This document shows positions 50,446 to 60,079 of a stretch of DNA of 64,000 bases, in pieces. Every line of letters starts with the position of its first letter. The first letter of the stretch is position 1. The translations under genes were made by a program, and so were the position numbers. This DNA comes from an uncultured Aeriscardovia sp. (GTDB lineage: Bacteria > Actinomycetota > Actinomycetes > Actinomycetales > Bifidobacteriaceae): NCBI GenBank assembly GCA_903789525.1, contig CAIFER010000001.1, positions 1 through 64,000 of the forward strand, read 5' to 3'. The notes under the pieces were generated by a model, which saw only the letters and a list, made by a program, of their open reading frames with translations, was not told where the DNA came from and did not search any database.

Positions 50446-50844
50446 ATGACAATGACAGATCCAATCGCAGATATGTTGACACGTCTGCGGAACGCGAATG
50501 CGGCAAAGCACGAGACTGTTTCTATGCCGTATTCGAAGTTTAAGGCTCATATCGCTGAGATTCTGAAGCGTGAAGGCTATATCAAGGACTTCGCTTCGAC
50601 CGATGCAAAGGTCGGCAAGAATCTGACCATCACGCTGAAGTACGGTCGCAATGGCGAACGGAGCATTCGCGGAATTAAGCGCGTGTCGAAGCCAGGTCTT
50701 CGTCGTTACACGAAGTCTGATTCTCTGCCGATGCCACTCGGTGGTCTCGGTATTGCGATCATTTCGACGAGTGCTGGTCTCATGACTCAGAATGAGTGCC
50801 AGCAGCAAGGAATTGGCGGCGAGATCGTCGCCTACGTATGGTGA
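50446..50844 (+). CDS. rpsH: Ribosomal protein S8
   Basis: A 132-residue uS8: [47 protein letters not shown] and [34 protein letters not shown]. In E. coli S8 autoregulates the spc operon. ATG 50452 is an alternative start two codons in. Confidence 0.97.
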   Translation: MTMTDPIADMLTRLRNANAAKHETVSMPYSKFKAHIAEILKREGYIKDFASTDAKVGKNLTITLKYGRNGERSIRGIKRVSKPGLRRYTKSDSLPMPLGGLGIAIISTSAGLMTQNECQQQGIGGEIVAYVW

Positions 50845-50859
50845 AGGGGGAAGTTAGAC

Positions 50860-51399
50860 ATGGCATCACATATCGGTAAGCTTCCTATTGCCATCCCGTC
50901 GGATGTGACAGTTACTCTCAATGGTTCTCATGTTTCTGTGAAGGGCCCGAAGGGTGAGGATAGCTGCGAAGTTCCAGAAGGCATCAGCGTCAAGATCGAT
51001 GACAATCAGGTTGTTGTTTCTGAGCTGAACGAAGAGGATGAGACGAATGCAAAGTATGGTCTTGTCCGTTCGCTGATTGCTTCTCTGATCGAAGGTACTG
51101 AAAAAGGTTTCACCAAGAACCTTGAGATTATCGGTACCGGTTATCGTGTTGCTGCAAAAGGCACAGGTTTGAACTTCTCGCTTGGTTTCTCACACCCTGT
51201 GGAGATCGCTGCTCCTGAAGGCATTACCTTCAAGGTCACAGACAATACGCATTTGTCTGTCAGCGGCATCGACAAGCAGAAGGTCGGAGAGGTTGCGGCG
51301 CAAATTCGTCGCCTTCGTCCGCCAGAGCCTTACAAGGGCAAGGGAATCAGGTATGTCGGCGAACATGTTCGTCGTAAGGCCGGAAAGGCTGGTAAGTAA
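50860..51399 (+). CDS. rplF: Ribosomal protein L6
   Basis: A 179-residue uL6: [59 protein letters not shown] and [30 protein letters not shown]. Normal length; rplR begins 2 bases after its stop. Confidence 0.97.
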   Translation: MASHIGKLPIAIPSDVTVTLNGSHVSVKGPKGEDSCEVPEGISVKIDDNQVVVSELNEEDETNAKYGLVRSLIASLIEGTEKGFTKNLEIIGTGYRVAAKGTGLNFSLGFSHPVEIAAPEGITFKVTDNTHLSVSGIDKQKVGEVAAQIRRLRPPEPYKGKGIRYVGEHVRRKAGKAGK

Positions 51400-51401
51400 T
51401 C

Positions 51402-51773
51402 ATGTCGGTCAAGATTTTCGGTAAGGGCAGGGCAGTTGCTCGTCTGCGTCGACATGCACGCGTTCGTCGTCATGTCTTCGGCACACCTGATCGTCCGCGC
51501 CTGGCAGTCCGTCGCTCGAACCGCAACATGGTTGCGCAGATCATTGATGACACCAAGGGCGTCACTTTGGCCAGCGCTTCGACGATTACTGCCGATTTCA
51601 AAGATTTCAAGGGAACCAAGACGGAAGCTGCACAAAAGGTCGGTCAGCTGATTGCTGAACGTGCCAAGAAGGCAGGTATCACCAAGGTCGTCTTCGATCG
51701 TGGTGGCAGTGCCTACCATGGGCGTGTAGCGGCCGTTGCGGATGGAGCGCGCAAAGGAGGTCTCCAGCTGTGA
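51402..51773 (+). CDS. rplR: Ribosomal protein L18
   Basis: A 123-residue uL18 that binds 5S rRNA with L5. It has [37 protein letters not shown] and the C-terminal [28 protein letters not shown]. It overlaps the rpsE GTG by 4 bases. Confidence 0.96.
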   Translation: MSVKIFGKGRAVARLRRHARVRRHVFGTPDRPRLAVRRSNRNMVAQIIDDTKGVTLASASTITADFKDFKGTKTEAAQKVGQLIAERAKKAGITKVVFDRGGSAYHGRVAAVADGARKGGLQL

Positions 51774-52540
51774 GCGACCAAGATACAAAGGAAACGCAAG
51801 TGGCAGAAGATCAGAAGAACGCTACTTCCGCACAGACTGAGAACGCTCAGGCTGCTTCTGAGAACACCAACGATCAGAACAACCGCTCGCATCGTTCTGA
51901 TCGTGATAATCGCGGTCGCGGACGTGGACGCGGTGAACGTCGCCGTCGTAACCGTCGCAATGAGCACCAAGATGACATGCTCAATCGTGTTGTCACTATC
52001 AATCGTGTGTCCAAGACCCATAAGGGTGGTCGCACGATGAGCTTCGGTGCTCTTGTTGTTGTCGGCGATGGCAAGGGAACCGTTGGTGTCGGGTATGGCA
52101 AGAGCCATGAGGTCCCGGCAGCAATTGCCAAGGGTGAGCTTGATGCTCGCAAGCATATGTTCACGGTTCCTCACATTCGTGGAACGATCACCCATCCGGT
52201 GCAGGGTCATGATTCTGCTGGTACAGTTCTTCTGCTCCCAGCAGCTCCAGGAACCGGTGTTATCGCCGGTGGCCCAGTTCGCGCTGTCTTGGAGTGCGCT
52301 GGTATCAGCGATATCCTCTCCAAGTCCATGGGTTCTTCCAACGCTCTGAATATCGTGCGCGCAACTGTTGCAGCTCTCAAGAAGCTCGAAGAGCCAGAAG
52401 AGGTTGCAGCTCGTCGTGGACTGACGCTGGAGGATGTTGCCCCGGCTCAGCTCCTGCGCGATCGTGCTGAGGGAATTGCAGCCGAGCAAAAGGCTCGCGA
52501 GGATGCCAAGGCAAAGGCATCACAGAAGGATGGTGAATGA
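51770..52540 (+). CDS. rpsE: Ribosomal protein S5 with long N-terminal extension
   Basis: A 256-residue uS5. The core starts near residue 65 ([43 protein letters not shown]) and runs through [22 protein letters not shown]. The extension is first acidic/Asn/Gln-rich and then strongly basic ([15 protein letters not shown]). The GTG at 51770 has AAAGGAGG 8 bases upstream; a GTG at 51800 also has AAAGGA, so two starts are possible. Confidence 0.95.
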   Translation: MSDQDTKETQVAEDQKNATSAQTENAQAASENTNDQNNRSHRSDRDNRGRGRGRGERRRRNRRNEHQDDMLNRVVTINRVSKTHKGGRTMSFGALVVVGDGKGTVGVGYGKSHEVPAAIAKGELDARKHMFTVPHIRGTITHPVQGHDSAGTVLLLPAAPGTGVIAGGPVRAVLECAGISDILSKSMGSSNALNIVRATVAALKKLEEPEEVAARRGLTLEDVAPAQLLRDRAEGIAAEQKAREDAKAKASQKDGE

Positions 52541-52740
52541 TGGCTCGCGCAACAAAGGCAAAGCACATCAAGGTCACCCTGATTCACGGACTCGTTACTG
52601 AGACGGCACGCCAAAAGGCGAACGTTCACGGCCTCGGACTGCATCGCATTGGTCAGAGCGTCGTTGTCCCGGATACCCCATCATTCAGGGGCCAGGCACG
52701 AGCTGTTCGTCATCTCGTCACAGTTGAGGAGGTTGACTGA
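52540..52740 (+). CDS. rpmD: Ribosomal protein L30
   Basis: A 66-residue uL30: [53 protein letters not shown]. It starts at ATG 52540 in a TGATG overlap with rpsE; ATG 52537 would add one residue. Normal length. Confidence 0.95.
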   Translation: MARATKAKHIKVTLIHGLVTETARQKANVHGLGLHRIGQSVVVPDTPSFRGQARAVRHLVTVEEVD

Positions 52741-52742
52741 AC

Positions 52743-53201
52743 ATGGCAGAAAAAGACGATGCTCAACTCCTTCGGGTGAATGATCTTCATCCGGCACCAG
52801 GTGCCAAGACTGCGAAGACTCGCGTTGGTCGTGGTGAAGGATCCAAGGGTAAGACCTCTGGACGTGGAACAAAGGGCACGAAGGCACGTTATCAGGTTCG
52901 TCCTGGTTTCGAAGGCGGTCAGCTTCCGCTGTACATGCGCCTGCCGAAACTTCGTGGCTTCCGTAGCCCGTTCCATAAGCAGTATCAGGTCGTCAATCTC
53001 AATGAGCTTTCTCGCTTGTATCCGAAGGGCGGAAAGGTCACTGCTGAAGATCTCGTCAAGAAGAACGCCGTTCGCGACGGTTATCCTGTCAAGATCCTGG
53101 GCGATGGAGATGTGACCGCAAAGTTCGATATCTCAGGAGTCAAGGCTTCCAAGTCTGCTCTCGAGAAGATCAAGAAGGCTGGCGGCTCAATCAGCGAGTG
53201 A
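52743..53201 (+). CDS. rplO: Ribosomal protein L15
   Basis: A 152-residue uL15: [57 protein letters not shown] and the C-terminal [18 protein letters not shown]. It is the last ribosomal gene before a terminator that separates it from secY. Confidence 0.96.
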   Translation: MAEKDDAQLLRVNDLHPAPGAKTAKTRVGRGEGSKGKTSGRGTKGTKARYQVRPGFEGGQLPLYMRLPKLRGFRSPFHKQYQVVNLNELSRLYPKGGKVTAEDLVKKNAVRDGYPVKILGDGDVTAKFDISGVKASKSALEKIKKAGGSISE

Positions 53202-53215
53202 GCCAGTTGTAGTGC

Positions 53216-53258
53216 AAGGGCGATGGGAATCCACAGAGATTTTCATCGCCCTTCTTGT
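53216..53258 (+). terminator. Terminator between rplO and secY
   Basis: AAGGGCGATG pairs perfectly with CATCGCCCTT across an 18-base loop and runs into TCTTGTATT. It divides the spc cluster, so secY-adk depend on their own promoter. Confidence 0.8.
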
Positions 53259-53376
53259 ATTCTGTTTGTATTCTGTACTCTTTTATCCCGGCAGTGAGGT
53301 GGATGCGAGAGCGAACGAAATTTGCTAGTTATGCACATTTCTCGCTCGTTTGTCGCACACAGACCGGGGCTCTTGA

Positions 53377-53461
53377 TATGATAATTTGGTTAAGACGTGG
53401 GGACGCCTGTCTGTTCTGAAGGGCACCGCAGCCCCAGAACAGAGGAAATGAAGGAGCAGTT
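53377..53461 (+). promoter_or_regulatory. secY promoter and leader hairpin
   Basis: TATGAT at 53377-53382 is a good -10 (no convincing -35). The leader then holds a hairpin, TCTGTTCTG with CAGAACAGA (about 53411-53443), ending next to the GAAGGAG ribosome site of secY, which may modulate its translation. Confidence 0.55.
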
Positions 53462-54847
53462 GTGAGAACGCTCATCCAGGCCTTTCGAACCAAGGAACTG
53501 AGAAATAAGATTCTCTTTACCCTCGGTATCATTATTATTTATCGCATCGGGTCATTTATTCCGACGCCAGGTGTTGACTATAAGGCTGTTAGTCAGTGTG
53601 TTTCATCTGCAACGAAGGAAGACTTCGTCGGTCTTGTCAATCTGTTCTCTGGCGGCTCTCTCCTTCAGCTCTCCATTTTCGCATTGGGCATTATGCCGTA
53701 TATTACGGCATCCATCGTGATTGAGCTTCTTCGAGTTGTGATTCCTCGCTTTGAGGCATTGCATAAGGAGGGTCAGTCCGGAGAAGCGCGTTTGACGGAG
53801 TACACGCGTTACCTCACGATTGGCTTGGCTATTCTGCAGTCCACCACCATTTTGGTGACGGCGCACTCAGGTGCTCTGTTCAACTATCAGTGCACGAAGC
53901 CAGTCATTCCGGATGGCAGTTTCATCAATATCGCCATCATGGTGCTGATTATGACTGGTGCAACCGGCCTCATCATGTGGATGGCAGAGCTCATTACTGA
54001 TAAGGGTCTTGGTCAAGGCATGTCTGTCTTAATCTTCATCTCGATCTGCTCTGGCTTCCTTCCTCGTCTGTGGGATATCGGCCGTACAGACGGCTGGCTG
54101 CGTTTCGGCATCGTTGTCGCTGTCCTCATCGCCATCATGATCTTCGTTGTCTTTGTTGAGCAGTCTCAGCGTCGTGTTCCTGTTCAGTACACGCGCCGCA
54201 TGATTGGCCGCAAGATGTACGGTGGAAGCTCCACCTATATCCCACTGAAGATCAACATGTCTGGCGTGATTCCGCCGATCTTCGCATCTTCTATTTTGGC
54301 AATCCCGACGCTGATCGCTCAATTCGGTAAGTCGAATCAGTCATGGGTTCAGTGGATCAATGCCAATCTTGCGAGCTCGACGACAACGTGGTACATCATT
54401 CTGTACGCAATCCAGATCGTGTTCTTCACGTTCTTCTACACGTCGATTACCTTTAATCCGGATGAGGTGGCTGATGATCTCAAGGATTATGGCGGTTTCA
54501 TCCCAGGTATTCGTGCAGGTCAGCAGACAGCCTCGTATCTGACGTACATCATCAATCGTCTCAATACGGTCGGAGCTGTGTACTTGCTCTTCGTGTCGCT
54601 TATTCCAACTGTCTTGATGCGTGCTCTCTCACTGAACGGAAGCCTTCCATTTGGTGGCACCACGATTCTGATTATTGCGCAGGTCGGTTTGGATACACTA
54701 CGTCAGGCAGCAGCACAAGTCGAGCAGTTCGATTATCGCGGTTTCCTCGATGAGGATCTCAAGAAGGATGGTAAGCAGATTCAGAAGGAAGCTGCTCATC
54801 AGGCACTTGAGGTTGAAGCTGAACTGAGCAAAAAAGAATCTGAGTGA
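53462..54847 (+). CDS. secY: Protein translocase subunit SecY
   Basis: A 461-residue SecY channel with about ten membrane helices. Landmarks are FRTKELRNKILFTLGIIIIYRIGSFIPTPGVDY, FSGGSLLQLSIFALGIMPYITASIV, the ITDKGLGQGMSVLIF region and VPVQYTRRMIGRKMYGGSSTYIPLKINMSGVIPPIFA. The C-terminal tail is a charged helix. GTG start with GAAGGAG upstream. Co-transcribed with adk. Confidence 0.97.
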   Translation: MRTLIQAFRTKELRNKILFTLGIIIIYRIGSFIPTPGVDYKAVSQCVSSATKEDFVGLVNLFSGGSLLQLSIFALGIMPYITASIVIELLRVVIPRFEALHKEGQSGEARLTEYTRYLTIGLAILQSTTILVTAHSGALFNYQCTKPVIPDGSFINIAIMVLIMTGATGLIMWMAELITDKGLGQGMSVLIFISICSGFLPRLWDIGRTDGWLRFGIVVAVLIAIMIFVVFVEQSQRRVPVQYTRRMIGRKMYGGSSTYIPLKINMSGVIPPIFASSILAIPTLIAQFGKSNQSWVQWINANLASSTTTWYIILYAIQIVFFTFFYTSITFNPDEVADDLKDYGGFIPGIRAGQQTASYLTYIINRLNTVGAVYLLFVSLIPTVLMRALSLNGSLPFGGTTILIIAQVGLDTLRQAAAQVEQFDYRGFLDEDLKKDGKQIQKEAAHQALEVEAELSKKESE

Positions 54848-54915
54848 GCATATCGGCAGTGCATCGTCTGCACATTCATATCAGGCGTGAATTAAGGAAA
54901 AAGGATTGAAGAACA

Positions 54916-55503
54916 ATGACATCACTTCGTCTGTTGATCATGGGTCCGCAAGGAGTTGGTAAGGGCACACAGGCCGAACGTCTGTCCGCTCATTACGGTA
55001 TTCCGCATATCTCCACCGGTGATATTTTCCGTTACAACTTGAAGAACGGAACTGCACTCGGCAAAGAAGCAGGACGCTATATCAACAAAGGTGAACTCGT
55101 TCCTGACGAAGTGACAGATCGCATTGTTGAAGATCGCTTGCACCAAGATGATGCAGCATCAGGGTGGATCCTTGACGGTTATCCGCGCGATGCTGAGCAG
55201 GTCGAAGCGTTGGATAAGATGCTCGAGCGAATGGGACAGCGTCTCGATGCGGTTGTGACGTTGGATGCAGCACAAGACGTTCTCCTCGAGCGTATGAAGA
55301 AGCGTGCGGCCATCGAAGGTCGTGCGGATGACAATCCGACGGCAATTGCGGCACGGTTGAAGACGTATGACACGCAGACGAAGCCGTTACTGAAGAAATA
55401 TCAGAGCCGTGGTCTTCTTGTATCAGTCAATGGTGTGGGAAAGATCGAAGATATTACTGCAACAATTATTGAGAAGCTTGATCAGCTCTGCTCAAATAAT
55501 TGA
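54916..55503 (+). CDS. adk: Adenylate kinase, short form
   Basis: A 195-residue adenylate kinase converting AMP and ATP to two ADP. Walker A is MGPQGVGKGTQAERL; HISTGDIFRYNLKNGTALG and GWILDGYPRDAEQVEAL are the AMP-binding parts. The LID is short (KRAAIEGRADDNPTAIAARL) and lacks zinc cysteines, as is common in Actinobacteria. AAGGATTGAAGAACA precedes the ATG. A terminator follows, so infA starts a new unit. Confidence 0.95.
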   Translation: MTSLRLLIMGPQGVGKGTQAERLSAHYGIPHISTGDIFRYNLKNGTALGKEAGRYINKGELVPDEVTDRIVEDRLHQDDAASGWILDGYPRDAEQVEALDKMLERMGQRLDAVVTLDAAQDVLLERMKKRAAIEGRADDNPTAIAARLKTYDTQTKPLLKKYQSRGLLVSVNGVGKIEDITATIIEKLDQLCSNN

Positions 55504-55551
55504 TTGGCAGCAGTGAACGGCAATCGACCGCAACTGGTTGTATTGAAATAG

Positions 55552-55600
55552 AGGTCTCAGTGTTTCGGGTGAATACCTGAAATGTCTGAGGCCTTTTTTA
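55552..55600 (+). terminator. Terminator after adk
   Basis: AGGTCTCAG pairs with CTGAGGCCT, enclosing a second helix TTTCGGGT / ACCTGAAA, and runs into TTTTTT. Confidence 0.9.
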
Positions 55601-55667
55601 ATATATATTTTTGGCGTGTTTTCAATTCAGAAGCACGTAATGGATCAAGGATAGGACTACACAGAGT

Positions 55668-55886
55668 ATGGCAAAAGCCGGTGTGATTGAAGTCGAAGGC
55701 AGAGTCGTCGAGGCATTACCGAATGCAATGTTCCGCGTTGAGCTGGAGAATAAGCATGTCGTCTTAGCCACTATTTCAGGCAAGATGCGCAAGAATTACA
55801 TTCGCATTCTTCCTCAAGATCGCGTCATCCTTGAGATGAGTCCGTATGATCTGACTCGTGGTCGGATCACGTATCGCTACAAGTAA
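55668..55886 (+). CDS. infA: Translation initiation factor IF-1
   Basis: A 72-residue OB-fold IF-1: [50 protein letters not shown] and [15 protein letters not shown]. No map gene lies between adk and infA. The ribosome site AAGGA is rather far (about 15 bases). Ten bases after its stop comes rpmJ. Confidence 0.97.
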   Translation: MAKAGVIEVEGRVVEALPNAMFRVELENKHVVLATISGKMRKNYIRILPQDRVILEMSPYDLTRGRITYRYK

Positions 55887-55895
55887 AGGAAAACC

Positions 55896-56009
55896 ATGAA
55901 GGTTAAGCCAAGTGTGAAGCGGATCTGCGAGCATTGCCGCATCATCCGTCGTCATGGCCGCGTCATGGTGATCTGCACCAACCCGAGGCACAAGCAGCGT
56001 CAGGGCTGA
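55896..56009 (+). CDS. rpmJ: Ribosomal protein L36
   Basis: A 37-residue bL36, easily missed for its size. The translation [20 protein letters not shown] continues to end [11 protein letters not shown] and keeps the zinc-ribbon ligands (C11, C14, C27, H32), so it is the zinc-binding form. AAAGGAAAACC lies immediately before the ATG. It follows infA as in most bacteria. Confidence 0.95.
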   Translation: MKVKPSVKRICEHCRIIRRHGRVMVICTNPRHKQRQG

Positions 56010-56169
56010 CGAGAGACCATCACCGCAGCGATCAATAAAAGAAAAGATAAGGCGCTAAGTCGCAGCCTCTGGCGGGAAACCAAGAGGGGCCGAACCTCAG
56101 GTACGGGGGCCTGGGCCGTGTAAAGCGGGAGACTTGGTGCACAACCTCCGTTGAAACAAAGGAATCGCA
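56010..56169 (+). promoter_or_regulatory. Gap between rpmJ and rpsM with possible leader structure
   Basis: A 160-base gap, unusually wide inside the alpha operon. It contains G/C-rich complementary pieces such as CCTCT..AGAGG (near 56066-56088) and CAGG..CCTG. No promoter is obvious. A regulatory leader for rpsM-rpsK-rpoA is possible; structure not demonstrated. Confidence 0.35.
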
Positions 56170-56553
56170 ATGGCACGTCTTGCCGGAGTCGATATTCCCA
56201 ACGAGAAGCGCATTGAGATCGCGCTGACCTACATTTATGGTGTGGGTCGGACGCGTGCGCAGCAGACCTTGGCTGCAACCGGAATTAATCCGGATACTCG
56301 CACCAAGGATCTGACAGATGATCAGCTGATTACTCTGCGCGATTATCTCGAGGGTAACTACAAGATCGAGGGCGATCTGCGCCGTGAGGTTGAAGCAGAT
56401 ATTCGCCGCAAGATCCAAATTAACTGCTATCAGGGCATTCGCCATCGTCGGCATCTTCCAGTGCGTGGTCAGCGCACGAAGACAAACGCTCGCACCCGTA
56501 AGGGACCGAAGCGTACTGTCGCCGGAAAGAAGAAGGCTCTCGCCAAGAAGTAA
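56170..56553 (+). CDS. rpsM: Ribosomal protein S13
   Basis: A 127-residue uS13: [43 protein letters not shown] and [29 protein letters not shown] with a Lys-rich tail. It contacts tRNAs and bridges the subunits. AAAGGAATCGCA precedes the ATG. Confidence 0.97.
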   Translation: MARLAGVDIPNEKRIEIALTYIYGVGRTRAQQTLAATGINPDTRTKDLTDDQLITLRDYLEGNYKIEGDLRREVEADIRRKIQINCYQGIRHRRHLPVRGQRTKTNARTRKGPKRTVAGKKKALAKK

Positions 56554-56600
56554 TTGGCGTTGAGTGAGAAGATACTGATTTTTTAAGGAATAGAGGGGCA

Positions 56601-57014
56601 ATGCCAGCAGCAAAGCAGGCCGTGCGCGCAGGTGCAAAGAACACCAACCGCCGCAAGACCCATAAGTCCGTTCCAATGGGACAGGCTCACATTAAGTCCA
56701 CGTTCAACAACACGATCGTCGCAATCACCGATCAGTCCGGCAAGGTTCTTGCTTGGGCTTCTGGTGGCGACGTTGGCTTCAAGGGCTCTCGTAAGTCCAC
56801 TCCATTTGCAGCAGGTATGGCTGCAGAGGCAGCGGCACGCAAAGCCATGGAGCATGGCGTGAAGAAGGTTGATGTTTTCGTCAAGGGTCCAGGCTCTGGT
56901 CGTGAGACTGCTATTCGTTCACTGCAGTCCGCCGGACTTGAAGTTGGATCCATCACAGACGTCACTCCGCAGGCACATAACGGAGTTCGTCCTCCGAAGC
57001 GCCGTCGCGTCTGA
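56601..57014 (+). CDS. rpsK: Ribosomal protein S11
   Basis: A 137-residue uS11: [84 protein letters not shown] and [18 protein letters not shown], in the expected pattern. rpsD, which often follows, is absent; rpoA comes next. Confidence 0.97.
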   Translation: MPAAKQAVRAGAKNTNRRKTHKSVPMGQAHIKSTFNNTIVAITDQSGKVLAWASGGDVGFKGSRKSTPFAAGMAAEAAARKAMEHGVKKVDVFVKGPGSGRETAIRSLQSAGLEVGSITDVTPQAHNGVRPPKRRRV

Positions 57015-57092
57015 CGCAGAGTTATTAACCAGAACAATATCCACCCGCGAAAGCCGGTTGTGCACGACCGGTCGTAGCTGAAAGGATGAAAA

Positions 57093-58109
57093 GTGCTGAT
57101 TGCACAGCGTCCGACGCTGAAGGAAGAGAAGCTCAGCGATCATCGCTCTCGTTTTACTCTTGAGCCTTTGGAGCCAGGTTTCGGTTATACGCTCGGTAAT
57201 TCACTGCGTCGCACATTGTTGAGTTCAATTCCTGGTGCTGCCGTTACATCGGTGCGTATCACCGGTGCACTTCACGAGTTCACCACGTTGCCAGGTGTGA
57301 AGGAAGATGTCACAGAGATTCTTCTGAACATCAAAGGCATCGTTCTGACGAGTGAATACGACGAACCAGTCGTCATGTATCTGCGTAAGAGCGGAGCAGG
57401 CGAAGTGACAGCTGGGGACATTAATCCTCCGGCTGGGGTGAAGATTTGCAACCCGAATTGGCATATCGCCACATTGGCGGATGACGGTTCTCTGGAAATT
57501 GAATTCACTGTCGAGCGTGGCCGTGGCTACGTTCCAGCTCAGCTCAATAAGCAGGAGAATCAGGAGATCGGTCGTATCCCGGTCGATTCCATTTATTCTC
57601 CAGTGCTGAAGGTGAGCTACAAGGTTGAGGCAACGCGCGTCGAGCAGCGGACTGATTTTGATCGTCTGATCCTCGATGTGACCACGAAGGAAGCAATTTC
57701 TCCGCGCGATGCAGTTGCTTCTGCCGGTTCCACTTTGGTTGAGCTGTTCGGCTTGTGCAAGGAGCTGAATAGCAAGGCTGAAGGAATCGAAGTTGGTCCT
57801 GCACCACAGAGCCAAGACGATAATCCGCAGCTTTCAATGCCGATCGAAGAACTCAATCTCACGCAGCGGTCGTATAACTGCCTCAAGCGTGAGGGAATTC
57901 ACACGGTCGGAGAGTTAGTCAGCCGTTCGGAAAATGATTTGCTCAACATCCGTAACTTTGGCTCGAAGTCCATCGACGAGGTCAAGGAAAAGCTTGCAGC
58001 ACTTGGGTTGTCTCTCAAGGAGTCACCAGTTGCAGGATTTGACCAGAACGATCTCGCTGGCGGAACGTTCTTCACGCCAGATGATTCGGACGATAGCAAA
58101 GAGAAGTAA
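57093..58109 (+). CDS. rpoA: RNA polymerase subunit alpha
   Basis: A 338-residue alpha subunit. The N-terminal dimerisation domain has [36 protein letters not shown]; the C-terminal domain, joined by a flexible linker, has [55 protein letters not shown]. The protein ends with an acidic tail. AAAGGATGAAAA precedes the GTG start at 57093. Confidence 0.97.
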   Translation: MLIAQRPTLKEEKLSDHRSRFTLEPLEPGFGYTLGNSLRRTLLSSIPGAAVTSVRITGALHEFTTLPGVKEDVTEILLNIKGIVLTSEYDEPVVMYLRKSGAGEVTAGDINPPAGVKICNPNWHIATLADDGSLEIEFTVERGRGYVPAQLNKQENQEIGRIPVDSIYSPVLKVSYKVEATRVEQRTDFDRLILDVTTKEAISPRDAVASAGSTLVELFGLCKELNSKAEGIEVGPAPQSQDDNPQLSMPIEELNLTQRSYNCLKREGIHTVGELVSRSENDLLNIRNFGSKSIDEVKEKLAALGLSLKESPVAGFDQNDLAGGTFFTPDDSDDSKEK

Positions 58110-58201
58110 ATAGCCGGTTCGCGGTTCATTCCACCGGTTGAAAGAGGCTAGAGCAGACCGTTGGGCGTATGCCCTCCTGCCTAGTCATCAAAGGAGAAAC
58201 A

Positions 58202-58771
58202 ATGCCAAGACCAAAGCAAGGTCCACGTCTGGCGTCGAGTCCAGCGCACGAGCGTTTGATGCTCGCGAATATGGCGACGAGCCTGTATCGTAATGGCAGC
58301 GTGAAGACCACACTGGCGAAGGCAAAGCGCCTGCGTCCAATCGCAGAACGTCTCATCACCTTTGCAAAGCGTGGAGATCAGGCGTCTATGCGTCGTGTGA
58401 TGCGCGTTATCCGCGATAAGGCTGTCGTGCATCAGCTCTTCACGTCGATTGCCTCTGAAATGAAGGAACGTCACGGTGGGTATACGCGTATTATCCACGT
58501 TGCTCCACGTCATGGCGATGCAGCTCCACAGGCGATCATTGCACTCGTTACAGAGCCGCTGTCTGCTAAGCAGGCAACCGTGAAGGAAGCAGAAGCCGCA
58601 ACAAAGCAGGCTGCAAAGTCTGATGCTGCTGCAGCACCGAAGGATGCAACTGCTGCAAAGTCTGAGAAGACAGATGCGGCTGCGAAGTCCACTAAGCCAG
58701 CGGCAAAGCCTGCTGCAAAGAAGGTGAGCGCATCGACGTCAAAGGCATCGAAGACTGCCGACAAGAAGTGA
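58202..58771 (+). CDS. rplQ: Ribosomal protein L17 with Ala/Lys tail
   Basis: A 189-residue bL17. The ~120-residue core begins [28 protein letters not shown] and includes [28 protein letters not shown] and [26 protein letters not shown] ~65-residue low-complexity tail of Ala, Lys, Ser and Thr follows. AAAGGAGAAACA precedes ATG 58202. Last gene of the alpha cluster. Confidence 0.96.
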   Translation: MPRPKQGPRLASSPAHERLMLANMATSLYRNGSVKTTLAKAKRLRPIAERLITFAKRGDQASMRRVMRVIRDKAVVHQLFTSIASEMKERHGGYTRIIHVAPRHGDAAPQAIIALVTEPLSAKQATVKEAEAATKQAAKSDAAAAPKDATAAKSEKTDAAAKSTKPAAKPAAKKVSASTSKASKTADKK

Positions 58772-58783
58772 ATATGATCTGAC

Positions 58784-58808
58784 AGATCCTTATAGATCTA
58801 TATAGATC
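58784..58808 (+). repeat. AGATC repeated every 10 bp after rplQ
   Basis: AGATC recurs at 58784, 58794 and 58804, one helical turn apart, with TAT between copies. It lies between the rplQ stop and the terminator. Meaning unknown; it may be chance in an AT-rich gap. Confidence 0.4.
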
Positions 58809-58825
58809 GCTATTCACGGATGTTG

Positions 58826-58862
58826 AAAGGGAATCAACTCGTTGAAGTTGGTTCCCTTTTTT
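58826..58862 (+). terminator. Terminator of the alpha operon
   Basis: AAAGGGAATCAACT pairs with AGTTGGTTCCCTTT (one G-T pair) over a 6-base loop, then TTTT. Confidence 0.92.
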
Positions 58863-58984
58863 CGTCCTTTTTCGTTCTTTTCCCATCTCGTTTTTTACGC
58901 TTGCATGCACATAGATGGACGCGTGAATGCAGAAGTAGATGCGGGTGTAGGTGTAGTTTTTGGTGTCGTATTCTTTGTCACCTG

Positions 58985-58990
58985 TATCCT
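58985..58990 (+). promoter_or_regulatory. -10 box for leaderless truA mRNA
   Basis: TATCCT is followed by 7 bases and the GTG at which TruA homology begins, the same spacing as lysS, gpmA, thyA and the DUF2530 gene. Confidence 0.55.
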
Positions 58991-58997
58991 AAAAGAC

Positions 58998-59951
58998 GTG
59001 GAAGCAACGCAGGGGAATATCACGCGAATTCGTATCGATTGCGCATATGACGGAACAGATTTTCATGGATGGGCGCGTCAGCCAGGATTGAGGACAGTGC
59101 AGGGAGAAATAGAATCAGCCCTGTCAAAAGTTTTCCACATTCGTCCTCTCAATGGTGATGTTCCCGTTCATTTGACTGTGGCCGGACGAACTGACGCAGG
59201 CGTTCATGCGCGTGAACAAGTGTGTCATGCGGACATCCCCGATGAGGAGCTCGAACGAGCAATTGGACATTTGCCGTTTGATGCCATTACATCTCTTGGT
59301 CATCGGCTTCCGTTCGTTGTCCCCGCGGACATTGTGATTCGACGGGTGAGTGCGGCTCCAGACGGATTTGATGCACGATTCTCGGCATTAGAGCGCACGT
59401 ATACGTATCGAATTTGCGACAGTGCTGAGAGTGATGATCCGCTTATACGGCGATTTGTACTTCGGCTCACGCATCCGCTGAACATGCAGGCGCTCACTGC
59501 ATGCGCGCAGTTGATTCCTGGTCTCAAAGATTTTGGGTCATTTGCCACGCCTAATCCTGGCGGAACAACAATTCGCGAGGTGCATCACGCGTTTTGGCAC
59601 AGAACACCTGTCCAGACTGATCAGTTTGGGCAGCGAACGGTCGGATCTGGATTGTTGACGTTTACAATTGTGGCCGACGCGTTTGCACACAATATGGTGC
59701 GCTCGCTCGTCAAAGCACAAGTGGCAGTCGGCGAAGGTAAGAAAACAGTTGACTGGTTTGCGGACAAGCTTGCTCATCCGCGCAGAGAAGGGCTCACCGG
59801 ACCGATAGACGCGTGCGGACTGTGTATGGAGCATATCGCATATCCGCCCGACGATCAGCTGGCGGCGAGGGCATCTGCAGTCCGAGCAAAGCGGTCAGCC
59901 AGTGAGATTGATCAGAATGGCAGTACACGTGATTCCGATCACGCAAGTTGA
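58998..59951 (+). CDS. truA: tRNA pseudouridine synthase A
   Basis: A 317-residue TruA that makes pseudouridine at positions 38-40 of tRNA anticodon arms. It shows IRIDCAYDGTDFHGWARQPGLRTVQGEIE, the catalytic aspartate in VAGRTDAGVHAREQV, RTYTYRI and FAHNMVRSLVKAQVAVGEG. The frame continues 52 codons upstream with hydrophobic, nonhomologous sequence across the rplQ terminator, so I start at GTG 58998 next to a TATCCT box. The C terminus is ~35 residues longer than usual and polar. Confidence 0.92.
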   Translation: MEATQGNITRIRIDCAYDGTDFHGWARQPGLRTVQGEIESALSKVFHIRPLNGDVPVHLTVAGRTDAGVHAREQVCHADIPDEELERAIGHLPFDAITSLGHRLPFVVPADIVIRRVSAAPDGFDARFSALERTYTYRICDSAESDDPLIRRFVLRLTHPLNMQALTACAQLIPGLKDFGSFATPNPGGTTIREVHHAFWHRTPVQTDQFGQRTVGSGLLTFTIVADAFAHNMVRSLVKAQVAVGEGKKTVDWFADKLAHPRREGLTGPIDACGLCMEHIAYPPDDQLAARASAVRAKRSASEIDQNGSTRDSDHAS

Positions 59952-60079
59952 CAAGGTGCGCAGAACAAAGACGCCCTCTTGCCAAACTGATCCAACAGCA
60001 TGTACTTTTATTCCTTAATAAAATATATGCTCAACAGATTAGAGAAGTGTGTTGAGCAGTGAAGGAGGATGGGGTCGCT

